Shown one piece after another: positions 44,677 to 54,668 of a stretch of DNA of 64,000 nt. Position 1 is the first letter of the stretch, and each line of letters opens with the position of its first letter. The notes beneath the pieces were generated by a model. That model did no database searches, had not been told where the DNA came from, and was given only the letters and a program-made list of their open reading frames with translations. This stretch comes from Stappia indica (GTDB lineage: Bacteria > Pseudomonadota > Alphaproteobacteria > Rhizobiales > Stappiaceae), in the NCBI RefSeq assembly GCF_009789575.1, contig NZ_CP046908.1, forward strand, positions 2,707,001 to 2,771,000, in the 5' to 3' direction. Position numbers and translations under genes: made by a program.

Positions 44677-45129
44677 ATGAGCGGTCTGCGCATCGAGCAC
44701 GACAGTTGGGTTCTGGTCGGAGATGGCGAGAAGGCACTGTTCTTCCGCAACCAGGGCGACGCGGATTACCCCAATCTCGAGGTCCTCAGGGTCCTGGAGC
44801 AGGACAATCCGTCAACCGCGGATCAGGGAACGGACGCGCCCGGACGGCGCAGTGACGGCCCCGGCCCGCATCGCAGCGCCATGGAGCCCACCGACTGGCA
44901 CATGATCGAGAAGCACCGCTTCGCCAGCCGCATCGCCGACACGCTCTACAAGGAGGCGCACAAGGGCCACTTCTCCAAGCTCATCGTGGTTGCTCCTCCG
45001 GGAACTCTCGGCGACCTGCGCAAGGCCTTCCACAAGGAAGTGGCAAGCCGCGTCGTTGCCGAGGTCGACAAGACGCTGACGGGCCATCCGCCGGACGAGA
45101 TCGAGCGGATCCTCTCCACCAAGAACTGA
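44677..45129 (+). CDS. Host-attachment (AtsE/Host_attach) family protein
   Basis: A protein of 150 residues. The Host_attach family (PF10116) is recognised from WVLVGDGEKALFFRNQGD, the variable middle, and FASRIADTLYKEAHKGHFSKLIVVAPPGTLGDLRKAF with LTGHPPDEIERIL at the end. The family was named after an Agrobacterium gene required for plant attachment, but its fold resembles release-factor/pelota domains and the role is open. The ATG at 44677 follows AAAGGAGG. An ATG at 44641 is also in frame. Confidence 0.87.
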   Translation: MSGLRIEHDSWVLVGDGEKALFFRNQGDADYPNLEVLRVLEQDNPSTADQGTDAPGRRSDGPGPHRSAMEPTDWHMIEKHRFASRIADTLYKEAHKGHFSKLIVVAPPGTLGDLRKAFHKEVASRVVAEVDKTLTGHPPDEIERILSTKN

Positions 45130-45178
45130 TCGGGCAAGAACTAATCGGGTAAGAACCGATAGCGACAGCAGCGGCGCG

Positions 45179-46387
45179 TCAGCCTGCGGGCTCGCGCCGC
45201 CAGCCGTCGGCGAAAACCACCCGCTCCATGCCGGTGAAGCGCGCCATGCGGGCGAACTCCGCCTCGAGACGGGCGAGCCGCCCTTCGCCGAGCCGCACCC
45301 CCGGCTCCGGCCAGAACGCCGTCACGAGCAGTTCCCCTTCCGCGCGCCGGCAGATCAGGTCGGCCCGGCCGATCATCCGGTCCTTCTCCATCAACGGATA
45401 GACGTAGTAGCCGTAGGTGCGCTTGGGCGCCGGCACGAAAACCTCGATCCGGTAGAAGAAGCCGAACAGGCGCTCGGCACGCTTGCGGTCCCGCAACACG
45501 GGATCGAACGGGCTCAAGGCGCGGATTCGCGCCGGCGGCTCCGGAGCCTCCTCAAGCAGGGAGACAATATCCGGCCGCGCAACGCTCGCGCGCTTCGGCT
45601 GGCCGGGCCCGAAATCAATCTCCACCGGCAGGATCGTCCTGCCGGCTTCACGCGCGCACCAGGCCTTCGCCTCGCTCGGCGAAACGAGATCGTAGAAGGC
45701 GGCGATCTCGCCGGACGTCCCGACGCCCAGCCGCAGCAGGGCCTCGCGGCATGCCCAGTCGACAAAGGCGTCGTAGCTGACGTCCTGCTCGAAATGCTCG
45801 CGCGGGATCACCCGCTCCGACAGATCGTAGACCTTGGCGAAATTGTCCCGCGCGGTCACCGCGATCTCGCCGGTTCGCCACAGGTACTCGAGCGCCGTCT
45901 TGCCCGGCTGCCAGTTCCACCAGCCCGGCTCCTTGCGCGCACGATCTCCGTCGAAATCGCGACCGCGCGAAGGACCGTTCACCCGCACGTGGTCTCGCAC
46001 CCGGTCGATCTCCTCATGGAAATCGTGCCCGTGCCAGTTGGTCCAGCGCGCCTTCAGCCGCTCCTTCTGGCGCGCGAAACGATGGCGCCAGTAGGGATAG
46101 GCGCTGGACGGGATCACCGCCGCATCGTGGGTCCAGTTCTCGAACAGCGCCCGGTCCCGTTCCAACAGCCGGGTCAGCTGCGCTTCGCGGTAGGTCTGGT
46201 TGCGGGAGAACAGGATCTGGTGATGAGCGCGCGTCACCGTGTTGATGCTGTCGACCTGCACGAAGCCGAGCCGGTCGATCAGGTCGCACAGCTCCACCTG
46301 TCCGAGGCGCCGCGAGGGAGCATCGGACAGGCCCTGCAGGTGCAGGAAGACCCGGCGCAAGTCGGCAGCGTCGATCCTCAGCACCAT
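45179..46387 (-). CDS. YcaQ-type DNA glycosylase (winged helix)
   Basis: A protein of 402 residues of the YcaQ/AlkX crosslink-repair glycosylase family. The N-terminal winged-helix part contains IDRLGFVQVDSINTVTRAHHQILFSRN (about residues 36-62), the hallmark of the family. The C-terminal part holds RTYGYYVYPLMEKDRMIGRADL. E. coli YcaQ unhooks interstrand crosslinks made by alkylating agents. The start at 46387 is only 7 bp after the pyc stop, so both are transcribed together. Confidence 0.87.
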   Translation of the reverse strand: MVLRIDAADLRRVFLHLQGLSDAPSRRLGQVELCDLIDRLGFVQVDSINTVTRAHHQILFSRNQTYREAQLTRLLERDRALFENWTHDAAVIPSSAYPYWRHRFARQKERLKARWTNWHGHDFHEEIDRVRDHVRVNGPSRGRDFDGDRARKEPGWWNWQPGKTALEYLWRTGEIAVTARDNFAKVYDLSERVIPREHFEQDVSYDAFVDWACREALLRLGVGTSGEIAAFYDLVSPSEAKAWCAREAGRTILPVEIDFGPGQPKRASVARPDIVSLLEEAPEPPARIRALSPFDPVLRDRKRAERLFGFFYRIEVFVPAPKRTYGYYVYPLMEKDRMIGRADLICRRAEGELLVTAFWPEPGVRLGEGRLARLEAEFARMARFTGMERVVFADGWRREPAG

Positions 46388-46394
46388 CGGCGCG

Positions 46395-49300
46395 TCAGCC
46401 TTCCGCCTCGAAGACGACCAACAGGTCCTTCGCATCGACCTGCTGGCCCGGCGTCGCCAGCACCTCGGCCACCTTGCCGGCCCGGTCGGCGTGGAGCGCC
46501 GTCTCCATCTTCATTGCCTCAATGGACACCAGCACATCGCCCGGCGACACGCTTTGCCCCGCCTTCACCGCGACGGTGGAGATGACGCCCGGCATCGGCG
46601 CCCCGACATGGGCGGCATTGCCGTCCTCGACCTTGCGACGCGCAGCAGCGCCTGCCGCTCCGTGCGCCCGGTCCGGCACCTTGATGATGCGCGGCTGGCC
46701 GTTAAGCTCGAAGAACACCTTGCGTTCGCCGTTCTCGTCCGTCTCGCCGATGGCCTGGGTCCGCACCACCAGCGTCTTGCCGGGCTCCAGGTCGATCATC
46801 ATCTCCTCGCCAGCCGGCAGGCCGTAGAAATAGACCGGCGTCGGCAGCACGTCGACCGGGCCGTAGCGGTCGCGGGCGGCGGCAAAGTCGGTGAAGACCT
46901 TCGGATACATCAGATATGAGGCAAGGTCGGTATCGGAGATCTCGCCGCCCACCTTCTCCGCCGCTTCCTTGCGGCGGGCGGCGAGGTCGTCGGCCGCCAG
47001 CAGCGAACCGGGGCGCACCGTGATCGGCGTCTCGCCCTTCAGCACCTTGGACTGGATGTCCTTCGGCCATCCGCCGGGGGACTGGCCGAGATCGCCGCGC
47101 ATCATCTGGACGACGCTCTCGGGGAAGGCGACGTCCTTTTCCGGTGCCATCACATCGGCCACCGACAGCCCCTGCGCCACCATCATCAGCGCCATATCGC
47201 CGACCACCTTCGACGACGGCGTCACCTTGACGATGTCGCCGAACATCATGTTGACGTCGTGATAGGCCTGCGCCACCTCGTGCCAGCGGGTCTCGAGACC
47301 GAGCGAGCGTGCCTGTTCCTTCAGGTTGGTGAACTGGCCGCCCGGCATCTCGTGCAGATAGACCTCGGAGGCCGGCGCCTTGAGGTCGCTCTCGAACGCC
47401 CGGTACTGCGCACGCGCCGCCTCCCAGTAGAAGGAGATCTCGCGAATGGCACGCGCATCCAGCCCGGTATCGCGCGGCCCGTCGCGCAGGGCCGCGGCAA
47501 GCGAGCCCAGCGCCGGCTGCGAGGTCAGTCCCGAGAAGGCATCCATGGCCGCATCGACCGCATCGACGCCCGCCTCCACCGCGGCCAGCACGGTCGCGGC
47601 GGAAATGCCGGACGTGTCGTGGGTGTGGAAGTGGATCGGCAGGCCGACCTCCTGCCTCAAGGCGGAGAACAGGCGGCGCGCCGCCTCCGGCTTCATCAGG
47701 CCGGCCATGTCCTTGACGCCGAGGATGTGGCAGCCGGCCCGCTCCAGCTCCTTCGCCAGCTTCACATAATAGGCAAGGTCGTATTTCGGCCGCGCCGCAT
47801 CCAGCAGGTCGCCGGTGTAGCAGATCGTCCCCTCGCACAGCTTGTCCGCCTCGATCACCGCATCGAGCGAGACGCGCATGTTTTCCACCCAGTTGAGGCA
47901 GTCGAAGACGCGGAACAAGTCGACGCCGTTCTCCGCCGCGCGGGCGACGAAGTCGCGCACCACATTGTCGGGATAATTAGCGTAGCCGACGCCGTTCGCC
48001 CCGCGCAGCAGCATCTGCAGCAGGATGTTTGGCACGCGCTCGCGCACGGCCCTCAGCCGCTCCCACGGGTCCTCGGTGAGGAAGCGCATGGCGACATCGA
48101 AGGTCGCCCCGCCCCAGCACTCCAGCGAGAACAGCTGCGGCAGGCCGCGGGCATAGGCGTCCGCCACCGCGACGATGTCGAAGCTGCGCATGCGGGTCGC
48201 GAGCAGCGACTGATGCGCATCGCGCATCGTCGTGTCGGTGACCAGCGCCCGTCGCTCCGCCTTCATCCAGTCGGCAAAGCCCTGCGGGCCGAGCTCATCG
48301 AGAAGCTGCTTGGTGCCCTTGCGGACATCGCCCTCATAGACCGGTGCAACCGGCGCAGGTGCATCTGCAACAGGACGCGGCCGGTTGCGGGTCTCCGGAT
48401 GGCCGTTGACGGTGACGTCGGCGATATAGGTGAGCAGCTTGGTGGCTCGGTCCCGGCGGGTGACCTGGTGGAACAGGGCCGGCGTCTCGTCGATGAAGCG
48501 CGTCGTGTAGCTGTTGGCCCGGAAGTCCGGATGACCGATGACGTTCTCCAGGAACACCAGATTGGTCGCGACACCGCGGATGCGGAATTCGCGCAAGGCG
48601 CGATCCATGCGCTGCGCGGCCTCTTCCGCCGTCGGCGCCCACGCGGTCACCTTTTCCAGCAAGGGATCGTAGAAGCGGGTAATCACCGCTCCCGAATAGG
48701 CCGTGCCGCCGTCGAGCCGGATGCCGAAACCGGTCGCCCCGCGATAGGCGGTGATCCGGCCGTAATCGGGGATGAAATTCTGCTCCGGGTCCTCGGTGGT
48801 GATGCGGCACTGGAGGGCGTGGCCGTTCAGCCGGATCTCCTCCTGCACCGGCACGCCGGAGGCCGGCTCGCCGATCCTGGCGCCTGCCGCAATGCGGATC
48901 TGCGCCTTGACGATGTCGATGCCGGTGACCTCCTCGGTCACCGTGTGCTCGACCTGTACGCGCGGGTTGACCTCGATGAAGTAGAACCGGCCGCTGTCGC
49001 AATCCATCAGGAACTCGACCGTTCCCGCGCCGCGATAATTTGCCGCCCGGCCGATCCTGAGGCCGTATTCGCTCAGCTCCGCACGCTGATCCGCGTCGAG
49101 ATAGGGAGCCGGTGCCCGCTCGACGACCTTCTGGTGACGGCGCTGGATCGAGCAGTCGCGCTCGAACAGATGCACCAGGTTGCCATGCGCATCGCCGAGG
49201 ATCTGCACCTCGACATGCCGCGCCCGCTCCACCAGCTTCTCGAGATAGATCTCGTCCTTGCCGAAAGCCGCCTTGGCCTCGCGCTTGGCCGCAGCCACGT

Positions 49301-49862
49301 CGCGCAGCAGGGCCTCCTCGTCGCGGATGACGCGCATGCCGCGTCCCCCGCCCCCCCAGGACGCCTTGAGCATCACCGGATAGCCGATCTCGGCGGCGAG
49401 CCGGCACACCTCGTCCATGTCGTCGGGCAGCGGGTCCGTCGCCGGCATCACCGGCACCCCGGCCTCGATGGCCAGGTTCCGGGCCGCGACCTTGTTGCCG
49501 AGCCGACGCATGGTCTCCGGCGAAGGGCCGATGAAGACGATCCCCGCCTCGGCGCAAGCTTCGGCGAATTCGGGGCTTTCCGACAGGAAGCCGTAACCGG
49601 GATGGATGGCATCGACCCCGGCCGCCTTCGCGACACGCAGGATCTCCGGGATGGACAGATAGGCCTCGATCGGGCCGAGCGGTTCCGCAAGATGCGGACC
49701 GCGACCGATCTGGTAAGCCTCGTCGGCCTTGAACCGGTGCAATGCGAGCTTGTCCTGCTCCGCATAGACCGCAACGGTGCGCATGCCCAGTTCGTTCGCC
49801 GCACGGAAAATGCGGATCGCGATCTCCGAGCGGTTGGCGACGAGAATCTTCCGAATAGCCAA
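46395..49862 (-). CDS. pyc: Pyruvate carboxylase
   Basis: A biotin enzyme of 1155 residues that makes oxaloacetate from pyruvate and bicarbonate. The N-terminal biotin carboxylase domain has the ATP-grasp loop WGGGGRGM (about residue 170). The central carboxyltransferase domain starts near residue 540 (DTTMRDAHQSLLATRMR). A tetramerisation region follows, and the C-terminal biotinyl domain carries the biotinylated Lys in IEAMKMET. Full length for the alpha4 type. It probably replenishes oxaloacetate alongside the ethylmalonyl-CoA pathway. Followed closely by the YcaQ-type gene. Confidence 0.97.
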   Translation of the reverse strand: MAIRKILVANRSEIAIRIFRAANELGMRTVAVYAEQDKLALHRFKADEAYQIGRGPHLAEPLGPIEAYLSIPEILRVAKAAGVDAIHPGYGFLSESPEFAEACAEAGIVFIGPSPETMRRLGNKVAARNLAIEAGVPVMPATDPLPDDMDEVCRLAAEIGYPVMLKASWGGGGRGMRVIRDEEALLRDVAAAKREAKAAFGKDEIYLEKLVERARHVEVQILGDAHGNLVHLFERDCSIQRRHQKVVERAPAPYLDADQRAELSEYGLRIGRAANYRGAGTVEFLMDCDSGRFYFIEVNPRVQVEHTVTEEVTGIDIVKAQIRIAAGARIGEPASGVPVQEEIRLNGHALQCRITTEDPEQNFIPDYGRITAYRGATGFGIRLDGGTAYSGAVITRFYDPLLEKVTAWAPTAEEAAQRMDRALREFRIRGVATNLVFLENVIGHPDFRANSYTTRFIDETPALFHQVTRRDRATKLLTYIADVTVNGHPETRNRPRPVADAPAPVAPVYEGDVRKGTKQLLDELGPQGFADWMKAERRALVTDTTMRDAHQSLLATRMRSFDIVAVADAYARGLPQLFSLECWGGATFDVAMRFLTEDPWERLRAVRERVPNILLQMLLRGANGVGYANYPDNVVRDFVARAAENGVDLFRVFDCLNWVENMRVSLDAVIEADKLCEGTICYTGDLLDAARPKYDLAYYVKLAKELERAGCHILGVKDMAGLMKPEAARRLFSALRQEVGLPIHFHTHDTSGISAATVLAAVEAGVDAVDAAMDAFSGLTSQPALGSLAAALRDGPRDTGLDARAIREISFYWEAARAQYRAFESDLKAPASEVYLHEMPGGQFTNLKEQARSLGLETRWHEVAQAYHDVNMMFGDIVKVTPSSKVVGDMALMMVAQGLSVADVMAPEKDVAFPESVVQMMRGDLGQSPGGWPKDIQSKVLKGETPITVRPGSLLAADDLAARRKEAAEKVGGEISDTDLASYLMYPKVFTDFAAARDRYGPVDVLPTPVYFYGLPAGEEMMIDLEPGKTLVVRTQAIGETDENGERKVFFELNGQPRIIKVPDRAHGAAGAAARRKVEDGNAAHVGAPMPGVISTVAVKAGQSVSPGDVLVSIEAMKMETALHADRAGKVAEVLATPGQQVDAKDLLVVFEAEG

Positions 49863-50684
49863 GTCAGCCCCTCCTCCTGATGGACGACCCGCAGGGCCGT
49901 CCGTGCCTTAGCGTCACCGCGTTCTAGCTGTTGCACCGCAACAAGGGAAGACGGCGGGAGCAAGAGGCCCGATAGGCCCGGCAAATAGCAATCGGAAAAC
50001 CGTCCCGTAATGAAACGAAGTCGTTAACTTCTTTCCAGCAGGCTGCGAAGCACCACAGGATGGTGCATCACCATCCAGCTCCACAGCCGCACCGAACCAC
50101 AACATACGCGAAGAACATATCAGGAACAAGACCAAGTCAGCGATTCGGACAGGCTTCGTTCGCGGTTTCGCCGGAGCGTAAATTTCATGCTGCGAAATTT
50201 AATGATTCGATTAACGATATCGAAAGCTATCGAGCCTCCGGCGCGAATTCGTCCGGATCCGAATCGAATAGCACAAATCCTTGAGCAGATTCACGATTTC
50301 GCCCTGCTATCGACGCCATCCACAACATCTCGTAGGGAACGAAACCTGAATCTGGCAGAGTCGTCGATTCGATCCGGCTTTGTTCAGGACTCGTTCTGTT
50401 CACCCTTTCGGAGGTCGGTTCGCAGCCTTCCTTCCGGCCTCCTTCGGCGACAGCCGCACCGCGAAACGCCGGGCGATTTGCAACCGCTCGCCCCTTGCCG
50501 AAAACAGCAGGCGACAGCCCCGCGCGGACTGTGCTACCTCTCGGGTTAACGGGTTTGCGGTCGCCCGAAGCTTCCGCCGCAAGACCTCTCCGGACCCGGA
50601 CGCCTTCCCGTCGCGCGGTTCTACTTAGCAACGGATCTCGGCGGGTTCCGCCGTGGCACGGATCGCACAGCACAGCTGCAGCCA
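49863..50684. other. Long intergenic region between pyc and the helicase gene, rich in GANTC sites
   Basis: 822 bp with no convincing gene. Open frames in 50187-50684 have random composition. Eight GANTC sites, the CcrM methylation target, lie between 50142 and 50392. Inverted repeats: GGATGGTG-CAT-CACCATCC (50058-50076) and TAAATTTC-N7-GAAATTTA (50179-50201). Promoters of pyc (minus) and the helicase (plus) should be here. Confidence 0.55.
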
Positions 50685-53600
50685 ATGCTTCATTCCGGAA
50701 AATCGAGGCCGTTTTCGGCCGGGGGCCACTCGGCCCCGACCTGGACCACGCTGCCGCCACAGGCGCGGGCGCGTACGGTCACGGCGGTGCTCGGCCCGAC
50801 CAATACCGGCAAGACCCATCTCGCCATCGAGCGGATGATCGCCCGCGAAACGGGCATCATCGGGCTGCCGCTGCGCCTTCTTGCGCGCGAAGTCTATGGC
50901 CGCATCACCGAGCGCGTCGGTACCGACAAGGTGGCGCTGGTCACCGGCGAGGAAAAGATCATTCCCTCCGATACCCGCTACTGGGTGTCGACGGTGGAGG
51001 CGATGCCGCTCGATCTCGTCGTCGACTTCGTCGCCATCGACGAGGTTCAGCTCGCGGGCGATCTGGAACGCGGCCATGTCTTCACCGACCGCATCCTCAA
51101 CATGCGCGGGACGCTGGAGACCCTTCTTCTCGGTTCCGCGACGGCGCGCCCGCTGCTGGAGCGCCTGCTGCCGGGCCTCAACGTGGTCACCCGGCCGCGC
51201 ATGTCGATCCTGGCCTATTCGGGCCAGAAGAAGATCACCCGCCTGCCCGCTCGCTCGGCCGTGGTCGCCTTCTCCTCCTCCGAGGTCTATGCGATCGCCG
51301 AGCTGATTCGCCGCCAGCACGGGGGCGCCGCCGTCGTCCTCGGCTCGCTCAGCCCGCGCACCCGCAACGCCCAGGTGGAGCTGTTCCAGAACGGCGATGT
51401 GGAGCACCTGATCGCGACCGACGCGATCGGCATGGGTCTCAATCTCGACGTCGACCACATCGCCTTTGCCGGCATCCGCAAGTTCGACGGCTACCAGTAC
51501 CGCATGCTGACGCCGGCCGAGATGGGCCAGATCGGCGGACGCGCCGGCCGCCATACCCGAGACGGCACATTCGGCGTCACCGGCCGGGTCGATCCGTTCG
51601 ACGAGGAACTGGTCGAGGCGCTGGAAAGCCACCGTTTCGACGCGCTCAAGGTCTTCCAGTGGCGCAATCGCGCGCTCGACTTCGACAGCGTCGAGAGCCT
51701 GCGCCGCACGCTGGACGAGCCGCCGCGCGAACAGGGCCTGACCCGCGCACCGCCCTCGGCCGACGAGACCGCCTTCGACCATGCCCTGCGCGACGAGGCC
51801 ATCCGCCGGGTCGCGGCAACGCCGGAGCGGGTGCGCCTGCTCTGGGACGTGTGCCAGGTTCCCGACTACCGAAAGATCGCGCCGGCGAACCATGCCGACC
51901 TGATCGCCGGACTGTATGCGCATCTGACCCGCAGCGGGGTCGTTCCCGACGACTGGTTCGCCCGCCAGGTTGCCTTCGCCGACCGGGTCGACGGCGACAT
52001 CGATACGCTGGCGAACCGCATTGCCCACATCCGCACCTGGACCTTCGTCGCTAACCGTGGCGACTGGCTTGCGGATCCCGCCCATTGGCAAGGCGTGACG
52101 CGCGGCGTAGAAGACCGTCTGTCCGACGCATTGCACGACAGGCTCACCCAGCGCTTCGTCGACCGGCGGACAAGCGTATTGATGCGACGGCTGAGAGAGA
52201 ACGCCATGCTTGAAGCGGAAATAACATCGGCAGGGGACGTGCTGGTCGAAGGACAGCATGTCGGACAACTGCAGGGCTTCCGCTTTGCACCGGACCCCTC
52301 GGCAGACGGCCCTGACGTCAAGGCTCTGCGTGCTGCGGCCCAGAAGGCCCTGGCCAGCGAGCTGACCCAGCGCGCCGACCGTCTGTCGCGCGCAGCCAAC
52401 GACGACTTCGCGCTTGCCTCGGACGGCGCCCTGCGCTGGCAGGGCGAGATTGTCGGCCGCGTGATCGCCGGCGACACGGTGCTGACCCCGGGTCTCATCG
52501 TCCTGTGCGAGGACACCCTCGACGTTGCCGACCGCGAAAAGGTCGAGGCGCGCCTCGTCCTGTGGCTGCGCACACATATCGACACGGTGCTGAAGCCGCT
52601 GCGCGATCTGGAGATCGGCGAAGGCCTCGAGGGACTTGCCCGCGGGATCGCCTTCCGCCTGATCGAGGCCCTCGGCATTCTCGAGCGGTCCGAGATCGCG
52701 GAGGATGTCCGCCAGTTGGACCAGACGATGCGGGCCGGACTGCGCCGCCTCGGCGTGCGTTTCGGCGCCTACCACATCTTCGTGCCGGCGCTGCTGAAGC
52801 CGGCGCCGAGCCGCCTGATCGCCCAGCTCTGGGCGCTGAAGCACGGCGAGCCGGACATGCCCGGCCTGTCCGAGCTGCCGCAACTCTCGGCTTCGGGCCG
52901 CACTTCGATCACGGTCGACCCGGAGATCTCCAAGGCGCTCTACAAGGTCGTCGGCTTCCGTGTCTGCGGACCGCGCGCCGTGCGTATCGACATTCTCGAG
53001 CGCCTGGCCGACCTGATCCGCCCGCTGCTGGCATGGAAGCCGCTCGATGCGAACGTTTCTCCTCCCGAGGGCGCCGTTGCCGAAGGCGGTGCGTTCACCG
53101 TCACGGTGGCGATGACCTCGCTGCTCGGCTGTGCTGGCGAGGACTTCTCCGCAGTGCTGAAGTCGCTGGGCTATCGCTCCGAAACCCGCGAAGTCACCCG
53201 TCCGGTTGCCGCAACTTCGGAAGCTGCAGCGCCCGAGGTACCCGCAGTCGAGGCTCCGGCAGTCGAGGCTCCGGCGGAAGCGGAAGCGCCTGCCGACGCG
53301 CAAGCAGTTGCGGTTGAGGCCGAACCGGTCGCAGAAGAGGCTGTCAAGGCCCCCGCAGAGCCGGCGGCCGAGGCAGACGAGGCCGACGCTTCCACCGCCC
53401 CGGCGGACGCTTCCGCCACAGAGGCAGCCCCGGCAGAGGGTGCGACAGAAACGGCCACCATCGAGATCTGGCGGCCCGGCCGGCGCGATCGCCGGCCGCA
53501 GGGCGGCCAGCGCGATGGCCAGCGTGGCGGTCGGCGCGGCGATGCGGCCGGCGGCGACGCCTCGGAAGGTCAGGGCCAGAAGCAGCGGACCAAGGGCCGC

Positions 53601-53816
53601 GGCTTCGGCAAGGGCGGCAATCGCCAGCAGGGCCGGCCTGACCAGCAGCGCAGCGGCGGCGGTGGCGGCAAGGGCCGAAACGAAGGCTCGCGTCCCGACA
53701 CCCAGCGCCCGCGCGGCACCAGGCCGGAACGTCCGGCGCGCGAGATCGACCCGGATTCGCCGTTTGCGAAACTGGCGGCGCTCAAGGCCGACCTGGAGAA
53801 GAAGCCACGCTCCTGA
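50685..53816 (+). CDS. SUV3-like superfamily-2 ATP-dependent RNA helicase
   Basis: A helicase of 1043 residues. Walker A is LGPTNTGKTHL (about residue 37), motif II AIDEVQL and motif III SATARP. The C-terminal RecA part holds ATDAIGMGLNLDVD and the motif VI-like GQIGGRAGRH. This matches the SUV3/SKI2-type helicases found in alphaproteobacteria. Beyond residue 820 an Ala/Glu/Pro-rich linker with 5-residue repeats (AVEAP twice) leads to a basic Gly/Arg/Gln tail (about residues 920-1030), likely RNA-binding. Start 50685 lacks a good ribosome site and is uncertain. Followed by an S4 protein after 38 bp. Confidence 0.88.
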   Translation: MLHSGKSRPFSAGGHSAPTWTTLPPQARARTVTAVLGPTNTGKTHLAIERMIARETGIIGLPLRLLAREVYGRITERVGTDKVALVTGEEKIIPSDTRYWVSTVEAMPLDLVVDFVAIDEVQLAGDLERGHVFTDRILNMRGTLETLLLGSATARPLLERLLPGLNVVTRPRMSILAYSGQKKITRLPARSAVVAFSSSEVYAIAELIRRQHGGAAVVLGSLSPRTRNAQVELFQNGDVEHLIATDAIGMGLNLDVDHIAFAGIRKFDGYQYRMLTPAEMGQIGGRAGRHTRDGTFGVTGRVDPFDEELVEALESHRFDALKVFQWRNRALDFDSVESLRRTLDEPPREQGLTRAPPSADETAFDHALRDEAIRRVAATPERVRLLWDVCQVPDYRKIAPANHADLIAGLYAHLTRSGVVPDDWFARQVAFADRVDGDIDTLANRIAHIRTWTFVANRGDWLADPAHWQGVTRGVEDRLSDALHDRLTQRFVDRRTSVLMRRLRENAMLEAEITSAGDVLVEGQHVGQLQGFRFAPDPSADGPDVKALRAAAQKALASELTQRADRLSRAANDDFALASDGALRWQGEIVGRVIAGDTVLTPGLIVLCEDTLDVADREKVEARLVLWLRTHIDTVLKPLRDLEIGEGLEGLARGIAFRLIEALGILERSEIAEDVRQLDQTMRAGLRRLGVRFGAYHIFVPALLKPAPSRLIAQLWALKHGEPDMPGLSELPQLSASGRTSITVDPEISKALYKVVGFRVCGPRAVRIDILERLADLIRPLLAWKPLDANVSPPEGAVAEGGAFTVTVAMTSLLGCAGEDFSAVLKSLGYRSETREVTRPVAATSEAAAPEVPAVEAPAVEAPAEAEAPADAQAVAVEAEPVAEEAVKAPAEPAAEADEADASTAPADASATEAAPAEGATETATIEIWRPGRRDRRPQGGQRDGQRGGRRGDAAGGDASEGQGQKQRTKGRGFGKGGNRQQGRPDQQRSGGGGGKGRNEGSRPDTQRPRGTRPERPAREIDPDSPFAKLAALKADLEKKPRS

Positions 53817-53854
53817 CCGCAAACCGGCAGGGCTGACGGAGGACTGCGGCAAGG

Positions 53855-54343
53855 GTGAGCGACACGACGACCAGCGGATCGGCCACACCGCCTGCGGACA
53901 TGACACCGCAGCGGCTCGACAAGTGGCTTTGGTTCGCCCGGATCGTGAAGTCGCGCAGCCTTGCCCAGAAGCTGGTGAACGGCGGCCATGTGCGGGTGAA
54001 CCGCGACAAGGCGCAGGCACCGGCCAAGGCGATCCGCCACGGCGACGTGCTCACGATCGCCGTGGCGAACCGGGTTCTCGTTCTGAAGGTCCTGGCGCCC
54101 GGCACACGGCGCGGGCCGGCACCCGAAGCCCGCCTTCTCTATGAAGATCTGGCTCCTTCGCCGAGCGCTTCGCCCGTTTCCGATGACGGAGAGGATGCGG
54201 ACGAGGACGCCGGAAGCCAGGGCGCGGCCAGCGCGGCTCCTGTCGGCCGCGAGGGTCCGGCACCCGGCCGGCGCGAACGCGGCAGCGGCCGCCCGACCAA
54301 ACGACAGCGACGTCAGATCGACCGGCTCACCGACAAGGGCTGA
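53855..54343 (+). CDS. S4-domain RNA-binding protein (HslR/Hsp15-like)
   Basis: A protein of 162 residues. The S4 RNA-binding domain occupies residues 18-75 ([33 protein letters not shown]). The rest is an acidic then basic tail ([10 protein letters not shown], later [14 protein letters not shown]). In E. coli Hsp15 helps recycle 50S subunits with stalled nascent chains. The GTG at 53855 follows a GGCAAGGG region. It lies directly downstream of the SUV3-like helicase gene, so an RNA-handling pair is plausible. Confidence 0.88.
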   Translation: MSDTTTSGSATPPADMTPQRLDKWLWFARIVKSRSLAQKLVNGGHVRVNRDKAQAPAKAIRHGDVLTIAVANRVLVLKVLAPGTRRGPAPEARLLYEDLAPSPSASPVSDDGEDADEDAGSQGAASAAPVGREGPAPGRRERGSGRPTKRQRRQIDRLTDKG

Positions 54344-54668
54344 AACATCTCCGCTGCTTGCGCGCACGGCCCTGCGACACATGGTCCGCGCGCGCGGTGG
54401 TTCCGGCGTGGAGAAAAATCTTCTCCGCGAGCTATCATCGGCAACATATTCCGAACTTGAAGCCCATCGCCAAACCCGGTACGCAGGCATCAAGAACCGC
54501 CCGCACACCGGCCGGTACCCGACCGGCCTTGCGTCCGGGCCGGAAGCCGGAACCCCGCATCGGACTGCCCCCGCGGAACGGAGACCGGGCCTTGACCCAA
54601 AGGGCCGCGACACGAGTGCGGCAGTGCCCGCCGGTCGGCGGCAGGAATGGCGCCGCGAGAGGATTGCG
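54344..54668. other. Intergenic region upstream of fdxA
   Basis: About 325 bp without a convincing gene. One hairpin, GGAGAA-AAATC-TTCTCC (about 54412-54428), lacks a T run. No further feature recognised. Confidence 0.4.

Noticed and set aside
47259-49880. Open frame of 873 codons opposite pyc
   Set aside because: Antisense shadow in a high-GC gene with strong third-position bias; pyc is complete and conserved.
50227-50760. Possible 177-codon gene in the pyc-helicase gap
   Set aside because: It runs into the helicase 5' end, has random composition and no ribosome site. The region is better explained as regulatory DNA.
50625-54020. Open frame of 1131 codons opposite the helicase
   Set aside because: Antisense shadow; no domain, and it crosses two real genes.
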